DNA of 64,000 nucleotides. It comes from Aneurinibacillus soli (GTDB lineage Bacteria > Bacillota > Bacilli > Aneurinibacillales > Aneurinibacillaceae). Shown one piece after another: positions 50,114 to 58,654 of the stretch (positions within the stretch are counted from its first letter, which is position 1; each line of letters opens with the position of its first letter). The position numbers and the translations under genes were made by a program. A model generated the notes under the pieces. The model was not told where the DNA came from and did not search any database. It saw only the letters and a list, made by a program, of their open reading frames with translations. The stretch covers positions 2,435,001 through 2,499,000 of the forward strand of contig NZ_AP017312.1 in assembly GCF_002355375.1 (NCBI RefSeq), read 5' to 3'.

Positions 50114-50986
50114 GTGGAGGAATTGTATTTATCTTTTAAGCCCTATCTAATTTCTATTGCGTACCGGATGCTTGGCTCTTTAACTGATGCTGAAGACATC
50201 GTTCACGATACCTTCATTAAATTACAAGGAAGTGACACCCCTCATATTAACAATGTGAAATCCTATTTAAGTAAAATGGTGACAAATCGCTGCATAAATG
50301 AGATCAAATCGGTTAGAAAAAAAAGAGAATCATACCTAGGTACTTGGTTACCGGAACCCATTGTGCAGGGACCCTTAGTGGACCCTTCAGAAAAAGTCAT
50401 CCAGGATGATTCACTCAGTTATGCACTTATTATTTTAATGGAAGAATTGTCTGCAATGGAGCGAGCGGTCTATGTTTTGAAAGAAGCATTCCAATTAGAA
50501 CATCCAGAAACCGCTAGCATGCTGAATATTACGGAAGTGAATTGCCGTAAAATATTCAGCAGAGCAAAGAAAAAAATAAAAGACCTTTCTGGAGAAAATA
50601 TGACATCGTATCAGATTCAGGAAGAACATACAGCTAGATTTATCTCTGCCTTATCAAATGGGAGCATTCAAGAAATTACGGATATCTTAGCTGATGACGT
50701 AACCTTCGTGGCAGATGGGGGAGGCAAAGTTGTTACCGCCATTAATGAAATCGTGAGCAAGGAACGTGTCTTAGCCTTACTGCATGCGATTGCCACCAAG
50801 TTTTTCGCTGGAAAAACAGCACACGTAGTGAGTGTAAACAACCAAAAGGGAATACTCATCGTAAAGGATGGAAAGCCTATAGGGGTATTTAGTTTTGTCT
50901 GGAATCCAAATACCCATAAAATCCATCAGTTATTTTATGTTGTAAATCCTGATAAACTCCGACAAATCAATATTTTTCCGTTCTAA
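50114..50986 (+). CDS. ECF41-type sigma factor with SnoaL-like C-terminal domain
   Basis: A 290-residue sigma-70 family protein. Region 2 (LISIAYRMLGSLTDAEDIVHDTFIKL) and region 4 (AMERAVYVLKEAF...) are followed by a SnoaL-like domain from about 165. Three ECF41 hallmarks are visible: WLPEP in the linker, DGGGK, and NPDKL near the C-terminus. In this group the extension acts as a built-in regulator instead of an anti-sigma factor. GTG at 50114 has AGGAGG 7 nt upstream. It probably activates the epimerase promoter. Confidence 0.88.
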   Translation: MEELYLSFKPYLISIAYRMLGSLTDAEDIVHDTFIKLQGSDTPHINNVKSYLSKMVTNRCINEIKSVRKKRESYLGTWLPEPIVQGPLVDPSEKVIQDDSLSYALIILMEELSAMERAVYVLKEAFQLEHPETASMLNITEVNCRKIFSRAKKKIKDLSGENMTSYQIQEEHTARFISALSNGSIQEITDILADDVTFVADGGGKVVTAINEIVSKERVLALLHAIATKFFAGKTAHVVSVNNQKGILIVKDGKPIGVFSFVWNPNTHKIHQLFYVVNPDKLRQINIFPF

Positions 50987-51013
50987 TAAAGAAGGATATT
51001 TCATCTACAGATC

Positions 51014-51060
51014 AAAAAAAGCCGATTTTCCTTAGTGTTGAACAGGAACTCGGCTTTTTT
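51014..51060. terminator. Bidirectional terminator between the sigma gene and the DUF3817 gene
   Basis: AAAAAAGCCGA/TCGGCTTTTTT (51015-51025 with 51050-51060) gives T runs on both strands. Confidence 0.85.
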
Positions 51061-51106
51061 CATAGGAAAAGTTTTTACACGTATCTCGACTGAACTCCTA
51101 TAGCGT

Positions 51107-51388
51107 TTACAGCAGGCGCTTGTTCAACACTATCGGTCCAAACGGCAATATCCCGGCGATAATCGCGCCAAGTGCGCGACCTATTGACCAATTTTGTGAT
51201 GCTTTTACACTAAGCACAGCGAGAATGTAGAGCATAAACAATACGCCGTGAATCATCCCGATTACGGCCACACCCTGTGAAATATTCATCACGTATTTCA
51301 GCGGCATGGCTACGAAAAGTAAAAGCAAGAACGAAATCCCTTCTATAAGCCCAATCATGCGTAAACGGGCAATGGGATCATTCATCAC
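51107..51388 (-). CDS. DUF3817 small membrane protein
   Basis: A 93-residue protein with three hydrophobic helices (about 12-30, 38-62 and 72-88). Motifs RMIGLIEGISFLLLLF, MPLKY and GMIHGVLFMLYI are typical of DUF3817 (YdzA-like). The function is unknown. The start is GTG 51388 (AGGAG 10 nt upstream) or ATG 51385. Confidence 0.82.
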   Translation of the reverse strand: MMNDPIARLRMIGLIEGISFLLLLFVAMPLKYVMNISQGVAVIGMIHGVLFMLYILAVLSVKASQNWSIGRALGAIIAGILPFGPIVLNKRLL

Positions 51389-51476
51389 GATAAATCAGCT
51401 CCTTTTGGTTATACACTATGTTTCTTTTTCGATTATAAACTGAACTGAGCATAAATAACATGAAAACATGTGCTGT

Positions 51477-51632
51477 TCATAATACTGACACTTTATGATT
51501 TTCTCTTTGGTTTGAATTACGCTGCAGCCATTCATAAATAACAGGAATGACAAGGAAGCTATTGCATGAGTACACCGATTAAGGCCGCCAGGTATTAAAT
51601 TGGCCATTGGTGAATCCTCGCCAGTAAAAGTT
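51477..51632 (-). pseudogene. Relic of an RND efflux permease gene
   Basis: Read on minus, 51477-51563 encodes NSFLVIPVIYEWLQRNS and a stop, matching the C-terminus of the intact RND protein at 53255 (LNSFMVIPIIYEWLQSKS). 51564-51591 encodes LAALIGVLM in another frame, matching NLAALVGVLM about 100 residues earlier in that protein. The region between is deleted and small indels disrupt the frame. It is a decayed second RND gene. Confidence 0.7.
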
Positions 51633-51774
51633 AGGTGCTCCTTAACAAATTCAATCCGTATAGTTCATTATGACAAGCAGAGGGGGATTGACATTTCAAG
51701 CAGTTTTCTTAATTCTCAAGAATGCTTGCCGACCATGAATTTGTGAATAACGAAGGGAGCAAAAATATATTTTA

Positions 51775-51819
51775 AATATTCCTTTACAGGAATATTCCTG
51801 ATGATGTATATTTAAGGCA
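51775..51819 (+). promoter_or_regulatory. Operator-promoter of the ArsR gene, probable leaderless start
   Basis: AATATTCC (51775-51782) and GGAATATT (51789-51796) flank TTTACA, which serves as the -35 (51783-51788). After 18 nt comes TATATT (51807-51812). The expected transcription start coincides with the ATG at 51819, and no ribosome site is present. The operator thus encloses the -35 element. Confidence 0.6.
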
Positions 51820-52154
51820 TGAATTCGACATGGAGTGCTCTGGCTGAGCCAAATCGGCTGCGTATTGTTGAACTGCTACGTCAAGGCCCCCTTTCCGTAG
51901 GGGAAGTAGCCGATCGTCTTGGCTTCAATCAGCCGCAGGCATCGAAGCATCTTCGCGTGTTATGCGATGCTGGGCTTGTTGAAGTGCAAGCGGTCGCCAA
52001 TCGTCGAATCTATAAGCTCCGACCCCAGCCGTTCATGGAGATTGATAACTGGTTAGAGTCCTATCGCCATCTCTGGGAGGAGAGATTCGACCGATTAGAT
52101 GCTTATCTGCAGGACTTGCAAAGAAAGGGAGTGAACGATGATCAGAAGCAGTAA
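51819..52154 (+). CDS. ArsR/SmtB-family regulator
   Basis: A 111-residue winged-helix protein: TWSALAEPNRLRIVELLRQGPLSVGEVADRLGFNQPQASKHLRVLCDAGLVEV. It lacks Cys metal-site residues in the recognition helix, and belongs with the autorepressors commonly paired with AHSA1/SRPBCC genes, one of which follows. The start is fixed by family length; no Shine-Dalgarno is seen, fitting a leaderless transcript. Confidence 0.88.
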   Translation: MNSTWSALAEPNRLRIVELLRQGPLSVGEVADRLGFNQPQASKHLRVLCDAGLVEVQAVANRRIYKLRPQPFMEIDNWLESYRHLWEERFDRLDAYLQDLQRKGVNDDQKQ

Positions 52155-52207
52155 TCCTGCTAGGAGTGTTTAGTCACAAATAATAAAAATGAGGAAAGGT
52201 CAATATC

Positions 52208-52249
52208 ATGGCAAATTTCACATTGCCCGGCAATACGGATGTCATTTAA
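52208..52249 (+). pseudogene. Remnant of an AHSA1/SRPBCC gene start
   Basis: A good ribosome site (GAGGAAAGG) precedes ATG at 52208, but the frame stops after MANFTLPGNTDVI. AHSA1-like proteins often begin with T-L-P-S-D-T-E-I, so this looks like the first residues of a lost paralogue of the next gene. Confidence 0.45.
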
Positions 52250-52279
52250 ATACCAATGAATATTCCAGGAGGAATGAAC

Positions 52280-52777
52280 ATGTCCAAAACCATCGAATTA
52301 GTGATTACACATACTTTTAATGCACCGAGAGAGCTTGTATTCCAAGCGTTTACACAAGCGGAGCACCTTAAACATTGGTGGGGCCCGAAGGACTGGACGC
52401 TGAATGTTTCCAAGCTGGATGTCCGTCCGGGCGGTATTTTTCATTACAGCCAACAATCTGCTGACGGGCACGTCATGTGGGGCAAGTTCGTTTACCGCGA
52501 AATTTCTGCGCCTGAGAAAATGGTATATACCAATTCTTTTTCCGACGAAGAAGGCAATACGATCCGGGCGCCGTTCAGTCAGACATGGCCACTGGAAATT
52601 TTGAACACCCTGACTTTCACAGAGCAGGACGGCAAGACGACGCTCACCATGCACGGGATGCCTCTTTCTGCGACAGATGAGGAGCTACAAACGTTCGAGT
52701 CTATGCATGATAACATGCAAAAAGGCTTCGCCGGAACCTTCGACCAATTGGCAGAATACCTAGCATCGAAGGTGTAA
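52280..52777 (+). CDS. AHSA1/SRPBCC-domain protein
   Basis: A 165-residue START-like fold protein. RVF-type start (HTFNAPRELVFQAFTQAEHLKHWWGPKDW), DVRPGGIFHY and FDQLAEYLAS are characteristic. These proteins bind hydrophobic ligands; their role is often unknown. ATG at 52280 follows CAGGAGGAA. It is paired with the ArsR-type gene, a recurring arrangement. Confidence 0.88.
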   Translation: MSKTIELVITHTFNAPRELVFQAFTQAEHLKHWWGPKDWTLNVSKLDVRPGGIFHYSQQSADGHVMWGKFVYREISAPEKMVYTNSFSDEEGNTIRAPFSQTWPLEILNTLTFTEQDGKTTLTMHGMPLSATDEELQTFESMHDNMQKGFAGTFDQLAEYLASKV

Positions 52778-53254
52778 ATCCGATATTCGGCGGAATGGCC
52801 GCCAGTGTTTGAACATAGCTATTACGAAAACCGGATTCCCTTATAGGAGTCCGGTTTTTTCATGCAACGCATTGCAATTACGGGATGAAAACAGAAGATT
52901 TGATTAAAAAGCTAAGAAGTTTGGTAAAAGACAATAAAATTTATTTATGGTGGGATTAAGGAGTGATAATCCTAAAAAAGAAAAAGACACCCATAAAGGA
53001 TGCCAGTGGAAAGTGGTGGTGATAACACATGGCTACATTATAATACGGTAAGTAGAATAGATAAATGACTTGACCGGATTCTTCATGTAAACGATACGAT
53101 TACTATATAAAATTAACATTTAGGTGGTGCAGCATAACGTTGTGCTCTCATGCAAGCGAATTTCAGAGAAGTAAGGGTACATATTGGGGTTGCCTATAAT
53201 GAGATGGTAGAGTAGGAAGGAGTTAGTTACTCCTTCCTACTCACCATTCAATTT
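52778..53254. other. Gene-free region
   Basis: It contains the terminator at 52827-52860, a 24-codon open frame at 52885-52959 without a clear ribosome site, and A/T-rich DNA up to the end of the RND gene. Nothing else is supported. Confidence 0.5.
52827..52860 (+). terminator. Terminator after the AHSA1 gene
   Basis: A 13-bp stem with one wobble (52827-52839 with 52846-52858) runs into six T residues. It is related to the terminator at 22820. Confidence 0.85.
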
Positions 53255-56200
53255 TTAGCATGTTTTGTTATCGGTTACCTTTATAAATGACCTTTCTTTT
53301 CTTTTTATTGACTTACTTTGCAACCATTCATAAATAATTGGAATCACCATAAAACTGTTAAGCGTTGATGTAATCATTCCCCCAATCACTACAATTCCAA
53401 GTGTCTGAGAAATAACGGTATCTGTGCTGTGTGTGAATGCTAATGGCAAAAGAGCTAAAATAGTTGTTCCAGCCGTCATGAAAATCGGGCGCACCCGGGA
53501 CAAGCTACCTTGAATAATGGCGCTCCTCATTTCCATGCCTTCCAGTCGATTTCGCTCAATCTTATCGATCATAACGATACCATTAGTAACTACAATTCCA
53601 ATAAGCATAAGTACACCGACTAAGGCAGCTAAGTTCCATTCTCCACCAAAAAGAATCAGACTTAGTACAACCCCACTTACTGCCATTGGAATGCTTAACA
53701 AGACCGCCAATGGTGCTTTCCAGCCTTTAAAGACAGCACTTGTAATGAGCAGGACCAACAGTACGGAGAAGGCTAATGCAATCGACATATCGATCACCAT
53801 TTGTTTCACCTGCTCGGAGATTCCACCTAACGAAAACGACACACCTTTTGGTAAGGACGTATGATCAAGCGTCTGCTGTACTTTACTTGATACACCGCTC
53901 ATATCGTTAGATGTAATTTGCGCGGTCACAGCCGCATATGGTTGTCCGTCGCGTTCCTGAATAGAAGAAGGCGTATGATCCTCTGAAATAACTGCCAGCT
54001 GATCCAGGCGAATTTTTTGTCCATTTTTTGCAGTAAAGGTCTCGGCAGCTAGTAAAGACATAAGTTTTGCTGGATCATTTTGCTTTGCAGTTACTTCGCT
54101 ACCTTTTTCCTGCAGCTGTTCAAGATACATATCACCAGGAATGGAGTAAGAGCTGGTCGTAATCGAAAAATCTTTTGGCTGCGTGAAATAACCAGATAGT
54201 ACACGTGTAATATCATCCAGTTTTACTCCAGCCTGCTTAATTTTGTTTTGGTTTAGTATCACCGTATATTGCGGCGTTCCATTTGTGAGGTCTACTTTCC
54301 CGTCTACGCTTAGCCCTGAAATGTCAGCTAATGCAGTTCGAACTTTTTGGGCTGCATCATCCACAGATTTTTGATTCGGGCCTGTAAGCATCACTTTTAA
54401 TTGTGAATCATCCCCGGAAATGTTTTGGTTCGTAACGGTATATACCGCTTTATTTGAGAGTGACGAAAGGGACGTTTGTAGGCTTGGGATAAAAGAATTC
54501 AGCTGATTTTTATCCTTCAGCGCTACAGATAGATTCGCAACATTTGGCTGCTGAATAAATCCGCCGCCCTCATCGAACACATCGTCACTTTGCGGTGCAA
54601 AGCTTGAGCCAAAGGCAGCCGAAAAGGCAGCCACATTTGGATTTGCTCGCAGAATACTCTCAACCTTTTTAACTTCCGTATCGACTTGAGACAGTGAACT
54701 TCCTTTCGGCAATTCAACTTTAACCGCCACCTGACCTGATTTTGCGCTTGGCAAGAAGTTGACAGGCAAGAAAGCAGAATAAATGCCAGCACCGACAAAG
54801 AGTACGATAGAAGTAAGAATAACCCACCGCTTGTTCGTAAAGGCGAACTGCAGAACAGGCTTCATTTTTGATTCAACTGTTACGGATTCGGCGTGTAGTC
54901 CTTTCCATCCCATAAAGAAAAAGGATGGGATCACCAGCATCGCGACAAAGAAAGAAACGACTAATGCTGTTACAACAGACCAGGCAAAGCCGGAAAACGA
55001 AGCGCTGACAATGCCGCCTACCATTGCGATTGGGACATACACGGCAATCGTGGTAGCTGTGGAAGCAAAAATAGCAGGCAGCATCTCAGACACAGCGGAA
55101 GCCGTAGTATGAAGCAAAGAGGCTCCCTTTGATTCCTGTATTCTTCGGTAAATGTTATCTAAAATGACAATCGAATCGTCCACAATGCGACCCATGGCAA
55201 CAATCAAACCGGACACGGTTAAGATGTTAAGAGTAATGCCCAGCCACTTAAGAACCGCTGTTGTTGCTAGCAGAGAAATCGGCAGAGACACTGCAATCAA
55301 CAGAGTAGAGCGTACGTTTCGGAAAAAGAAGAAAACACATAGCATGGAAAATAGACATCCAAGCAAGCCCTCACGCACAAGTCCCTTTAATGAAGCATTT
55401 AATTCATGTGCCCGATCCAGCATAAGCGTAAGGGATACGTCACCTTTTTGAATAGCGGGGATTTGGGCGATTCGTTGTTGCACACGCTCTGAAACATCTG
55501 TAATGTTTGCAGAAGGTGTTTTCAGCACATTAAGCAACACACTCGGTTTTCCATTCGTTCTGGAAATGGTTTTTACATCAGTCAGGGAATGAGACACATC
55601 TGCAACGGCAGATAAAGGTACACTTTTTCCCTGTTTATTTTTAAGCGAGATGTCTTTAATTTGCTGGTCGCTCCAGTTTAACCCCTCAATCCGAATGGGG
55701 ATGGACACTTTCCCGTTCGGAATCTTACCAGATGACCAGGATGGCATAGCAGATGTGAGGGATTTGTTTACATCATCCACAGTCAGTCCATTTTTCTGTA
55801 AATCCTTCATACGAACTGTGATGACATAGCCATCATTCGCTGCTCCTACAGCTTGTACGTCCGCAACACCGGGAACAGATTTTAACTGTTTTGTGATACT
55901 GGCCTGAACAGTGGAGCGCAGTGCGTTTCCATCCATATGGTCGCTAGATAGACTATAACTTAAAATGGGAAATGAGTTCGTCGTAACCCGTGTAACTGTA
56001 GGTGTTTGTTTAACATCGCTTGGTAAATCGACATTCGCCAACGACTGTTTAACCTCATTTTCCGCAAGCTTCATATCAAAATCCATTGGGAAATACAGGC
56101 TCATCAGCAAACCACCATCGTACGAAGTGGTTTCGATATGTGTAAGTCCATCTGCTGTACGAACAGCATCTGTTACCTTGTCGGTAACGGTTTGTTTGAT

Positions 56201-56377
56201 TTGATCAGTCTGATAAGATGGCACGCGTAGAGAAACGAGCAACGTTGTATTATTGATGCTTGGCAGATAGTCACGCTGCATTTGGAATGCTGAAATCCCG
56301 CCCCATGCGACAATGAGCACAATGCAAACTAAGAGAAGCACGGCTCTTTGCATGGAGGCTTCAATTATTTTCTTCAT
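53255..56377 (-). CDS. RND-family efflux permease (SwrC/AcrB type)
   Basis: A 1040-residue inner-membrane exporter with 12 helices and two large extracytoplasmic loops (about 35-330 and 545-850). In TM4 the proton-relay segment reads GRIVDDSIVILDNIYRR, with both Asp residues kept. The C-terminal GTTILALLPLAF is also typical. In Gram-positives such proteins export lipopeptides, fatty acids or antibiotics. ATG at 56377 follows GGGAGG; longer in-frame starts are rejected. No membrane fusion partner gene is adjacent. It is divergent from a secreted coiled-coil protein. Confidence 0.92.
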   Translation of the reverse strand: MKKIIEASMQRAVLLLVCIVLIVAWGGISAFQMQRDYLPSINNTTLLVSLRVPSYQTDQIKQTVTDKVTDAVRTADGLTHIETTSYDGGLLMSLYFPMDFDMKLAENEVKQSLANVDLPSDVKQTPTVTRVTTNSFPILSYSLSSDHMDGNALRSTVQASITKQLKSVPGVADVQAVGAANDGYVITVRMKDLQKNGLTVDDVNKSLTSAMPSWSSGKIPNGKVSIPIRIEGLNWSDQQIKDISLKNKQGKSVPLSAVADVSHSLTDVKTISRTNGKPSVLLNVLKTPSANITDVSERVQQRIAQIPAIQKGDVSLTLMLDRAHELNASLKGLVREGLLGCLFSMLCVFFFFRNVRSTLLIAVSLPISLLATTAVLKWLGITLNILTVSGLIVAMGRIVDDSIVILDNIYRRIQESKGASLLHTTASAVSEMLPAIFASTATTIAVYVPIAMVGGIVSASFSGFAWSVVTALVVSFFVAMLVIPSFFFMGWKGLHAESVTVESKMKPVLQFAFTNKRWVILTSIVLFVGAGIYSAFLPVNFLPSAKSGQVAVKVELPKGSSLSQVDTEVKKVESILRANPNVAAFSAAFGSSFAPQSDDVFDEGGGFIQQPNVANLSVALKDKNQLNSFIPSLQTSLSSLSNKAVYTVTNQNISGDDSQLKVMLTGPNQKSVDDAAQKVRTALADISGLSVDGKVDLTNGTPQYTVILNQNKIKQAGVKLDDITRVLSGYFTQPKDFSITTSSYSIPGDMYLEQLQEKGSEVTAKQNDPAKLMSLLAAETFTAKNGQKIRLDQLAVISEDHTPSSIQERDGQPYAAVTAQITSNDMSGVSSKVQQTLDHTSLPKGVSFSLGGISEQVKQMVIDMSIALAFSVLLVLLITSAVFKGWKAPLAVLLSIPMAVSGVVLSLILFGGEWNLAALVGVLMLIGIVVTNGIVMIDKIERNRLEGMEMRSAIIQGSLSRVRPIFMTAGTTILALLPLAFTHSTDTVISQTLGIVVIGGMITSTLNSFMVIPIIYEWLQSKSIKRKERSFIKVTDNKTC

Positions 56378-56584
56378 GTTTTTCCTCCCCATTCTTGGTT
56401 TAACCATAATGAAAAGACTAAGACGTTGGCTAAAAAGTTCAGGAGGATTAAAAAATTTCCGGATTGCAGACTTAGAAGATCACGAAGTAAATTTATTTTT
56501 TAAATGTAATTCAAGTCACAGATACTAACCTTTCCTAAGAATATAATCAAATATATCTTAATGGCTGATGAAAGGTAGGAATGA

Positions 56585-57064
56585 ATGATTATGAAAAAGA
56601 AGCTTATTGGTGGAATGATGGCAGTGGCTATGGTGTTTTCTGGGGCAGGAGCGGTATCTGCTGCTGGTGTCAATAATATGAATAGTATTGATTTAAATAG
56701 CATAGATTTGGAGACAGCTTTAATGCAGGTGCAATCGCAACGAGCGCAATTATTAGACACTCAACTCAAAAACAAACTTGAAGAAGTTCAGAAAAGAAAT
56801 GCGCAGATCACTCAGTTAAATGAGCAACTAAAAGAGCTAAGAAATAATTTATCTAGCACAACAGATGAAAAGCAAAGAGAAGAATTGCAGAAACAAATTG
56901 AAAAAGTGAAAAGTCAAATTGACTCTCTAAGCAGTACGCAACAAATGGATATGCTACGTCTCCAAAGTATGTCAAACAAGCGAAATGAAGCATTTGACGT
57001 GATGACGAATTTCATCAAAAAGATGCAGGATAGTAGAAGTTCAATCATTGGTAATATGCGATAA
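56585..57064 (+). CDS. Secreted coiled-coil protein
   Basis: A protein of about 159 residues with a signal peptide (KKKLIGGMMAVAMVFSGAGAVSA) and a long heptad-rich coiled coil (about 45-135), rich in Gln, Lys and Glu. It has no known domain. Start 56585 or 56591 (MKKK) both follow AGGTAGGA. It is divergent from the RND exporter and could be a periplasm-like or wall-associated partner; that is inference. Confidence 0.65.
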   Translation: MIMKKKLIGGMMAVAMVFSGAGAVSAAGVNNMNSIDLNSIDLETALMQVQSQRAQLLDTQLKNKLEEVQKRNAQITQLNEQLKELRNNLSSTTDEKQREELQKQIEKVKSQIDSLSSTQQMDMLRLQSMSNKRNEAFDVMTNFIKKMQDSRSSIIGNMR

Positions 57065-57068
57065 GAAA

Positions 57069-57114
57069 AAGAGAGTAGGGGTAGTCAGCAATGGCTACCC
57101 CTACTCTCTTATAC
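57069..57114 (+). terminator. Terminator after the coiled-coil protein gene
   Basis: A 16-bp perfect stem (57069-57084 with 57095-57110). The T run is short. Confidence 0.75.
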
Positions 57115-57223
57115 ACTAATCTTTAAATTACAAATAAAGGAGTGTATTGTAAGATGTAGTAATGGAAAGAACGAGAATGAAATGGAACAATTATATACGA
57201 TTTATATCGATGGAGGTTCTCTA

Positions 57224-57466
57224 ATGCTTATTAAGAAAATACCAAAAGAACTTAAAGAGGGCATTATCAGTAACATTCAGCAGTATTTTAGTGAAGAAAG
57301 AGACGAGCCTATAGGTAACTTGGCAGCTGAACAATTACTTGATTTTATAATGAATCAAACAGCGCCCATTATTTATAACCAGGCATTAAACGATGCCCGA
57401 ACTGTCATTCAACAACAATTCACTTCTCTAGAGGAAGAAATATACGCTTTGCATGCGAAAATGTAA
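57224..57466 (+). CDS. DUF2164 protein
   Basis: An 80-residue protein. KKIPKELKEGIISNIQQYFSEERDEPIGNLAAEQLLDFI and PIIYNQALNDA closely fit the DUF2164 family, which is small, cytoplasmic and of unknown function. ATG at 57224 follows GGAGG 7 nt away. A 14-bp perfect terminator overlaps its stop codon. Confidence 0.85.
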   Translation: MLIKKIPKELKEGIISNIQQYFSEERDEPIGNLAAEQLLDFIMNQTAPIIYNQALNDARTVIQQQFTSLEEEIYALHAKM

Positions 57467-57506
57467 ATCAAAAAGACGTACTCACTCAGAGGCGTCTTTT
57501 TGATTT
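57465..57506 (+). terminator. Terminator overlapping the DUF2164 stop codon
   Basis: A 14-bp perfect stem (57465-57478 with 57493-57506) carries the T run inside the descending arm. Confidence 0.75.
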
Positions 57507-57572
57507 ACGATAACCTGGTCTATTTCGTTATTTCTTTATTCCTAGCTTGATAAGGAAAAAAGAATACATTTG

Positions 57573-57631
57573 TTGACTTTTGGAGAAAACAAGTTATAAT
57601 CAAGGTTGTAACATATATAAAATGATTATAA
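57573..57631 (+). promoter_or_regulatory. dps promoter with PerR-like box
   Basis: TTGACT (57573-57578), 16 nt, TATAAT (57595-57600). Downstream at 57617-57631 the 15-mer ATAAAATGATTATAA matches the PerR box TTATAATnATTATAA at 12 of 14 defined positions. Peroxide-responsive repression of dps would be expected. Confidence 0.6.
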
Positions 57632-57668
57632 ATAAGTATTCATTATATTTTATGGAGGCGAATTAGTA

Positions 57669-58103
57669 ATGAAAACAATGGAAAACGTATTAAATCAACA
57701 AATTGCAAATTGGACTGTACTTTATGTAAAGCTGCACAACTATCATTGGTACGTAAAAGGAAATCAGTTTTTCACACTGCATGCAAAATTTGAAGAGTTT
57801 TATAATGAAGCCTCCCTGCATATTGACGAGCTGGCTGAGCGTTTACTTGCATTAAAGGGACAGCCAGTAGCAACGATGAAAGCATGTCTGGCGCTCGCCT
57901 CTATCCAAGAAGCGACAAATGAAGAAAATGCACAGCAAATGGTACAAATTCTTATCGATGATTTTGAACAAATGAACAAAGAATTGAAAGAAGGTATGGA
58001 GCTAGCGGATGAGAAAAATGATGAAGTGACAGGGGATATGTTACTTGCGATTCATTCTTCCCTAGAAAAGCACATCTGGATGTTGACTTCTTTCCTTGGA
58101 TAA
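57669..58103 (+). CDS. dps: Dps-family ferroxidase/DNA-protection protein
   Basis: A 144-residue ferritin-like protein that forms dodecamers and oxidises iron with peroxide. The inter-subunit ferroxidase ligands are visible: His in [10 protein letters not shown] and [27 protein letters not shown], with the Asp/Glu pair. It lacks a DNA-binding Lys-rich N-terminal tail, so it is MrgA/Dps-like. The ATG follows GGAGGCG. PerR-type control is suggested upstream. Confidence 0.93.
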   Translation: MKTMENVLNQQIANWTVLYVKLHNYHWYVKGNQFFTLHAKFEEFYNEASLHIDELAERLLALKGQPVATMKACLALASIQEATNEENAQQMVQILIDDFEQMNKELKEGMELADEKNDEVTGDMLLAIHSSLEKHIWMLTSFLG

Positions 58104-58110
58104 GTAAGTG

Positions 58111-58142
58111 AAGCGAGAGGTTTAGTACCCTCGCTTTTTTTC
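58111..58142 (+). terminator. Terminator after dps
   Basis: AGCGAG/CTCGCT stem with seven T residues. Confidence 0.85.
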
Positions 58143-58177
58143 ATTTAATGAATAATATGGAAGTGAATTTACCTATA

Positions 58178-58236
58178 AGGGGTCTCGTCACATGCCTATC
58201 AAGCTAAGATTTTCCGGTATCCCTAAAATGAAAAAA
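58178..58236 (+). repeat. Relic repeat encoding an MPIxLRFS start, copy 2
   Basis: ATG at 58192 begins MPIKLRFSGIPKMKKTLFFL and stops at 58254. It pairs with the similar minus-strand sequence at 22877-22935, including the GGGGT...TCACATGCC leader. A hairpin terminator (58231-58280) overlaps its end. Not recognised; likely a decayed repeat or transposase terminus. Confidence 0.4.
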
Positions 58237-58280
58237 ACACTATTCTTTCTCTAACAACGAAATAAAGGATAGTGTTTTTA
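58231..58280. terminator. Terminator for the 66-residue membrane protein gene
   Basis: AAAAAACACTAT (58232-58243) pairs with ATAGTGTTTTT (58269-58279); both strands have T runs. It lies downstream of the minus-strand gene at 58345. Confidence 0.65.
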
Positions 58281-58344
58281 TATTGGCTTCTGCCCAAAAG
58301 TAAAAGGGACATCACCGGCTTTTTAATCAAATGTATGGGCTTCT

Positions 58345-58545
58345 TCATTTCGACTCTTTTCGTTTCGATACCCATGTAGTTACATAAATCATTAGCAGTG
58401 TAGGTACGATTGTCCATATACTAACAAAAATAAAAAGCCATAGGCTGTTTTGATGTTTTCCATAAAATTTGCTCCCTGGCAAAAAAACGAGCAGAAACAA
58501 TGTCCATATAACGGATGCGATGTTCAAGTACATGAATGGTTTCAT
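58345..58545 (-). CDS. 66-residue membrane protein
   Basis: Two hydrophobic helices (about 7-25 and 36-58) joined by a short loop with PGSKFYGKHQN, and a basic C-terminal tail. The function is unknown. ATG at 58545 is chosen because AGGTGA lies 5 nt before it; in-frame starts at 58551 and 58554 lie within that site. It is divergent from the germination operon. Confidence 0.65.
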   Translation of the reverse strand: MKPFMYLNIASVIWTLFLLVFLPGSKFYGKHQNSLWLFIFVSIWTIVPTLLMIYVTTWVSKRKESK

Positions 58546-58654
58546 TTTCATCACCTGAATAGTAACTATTCTCCAAAAAACTGATTCTTATTCGGTTGTC
58601 AGATATGTTTTAAAAAAACACTCTAGGAAAAAATGAAAACAGTAATTCCTTACC

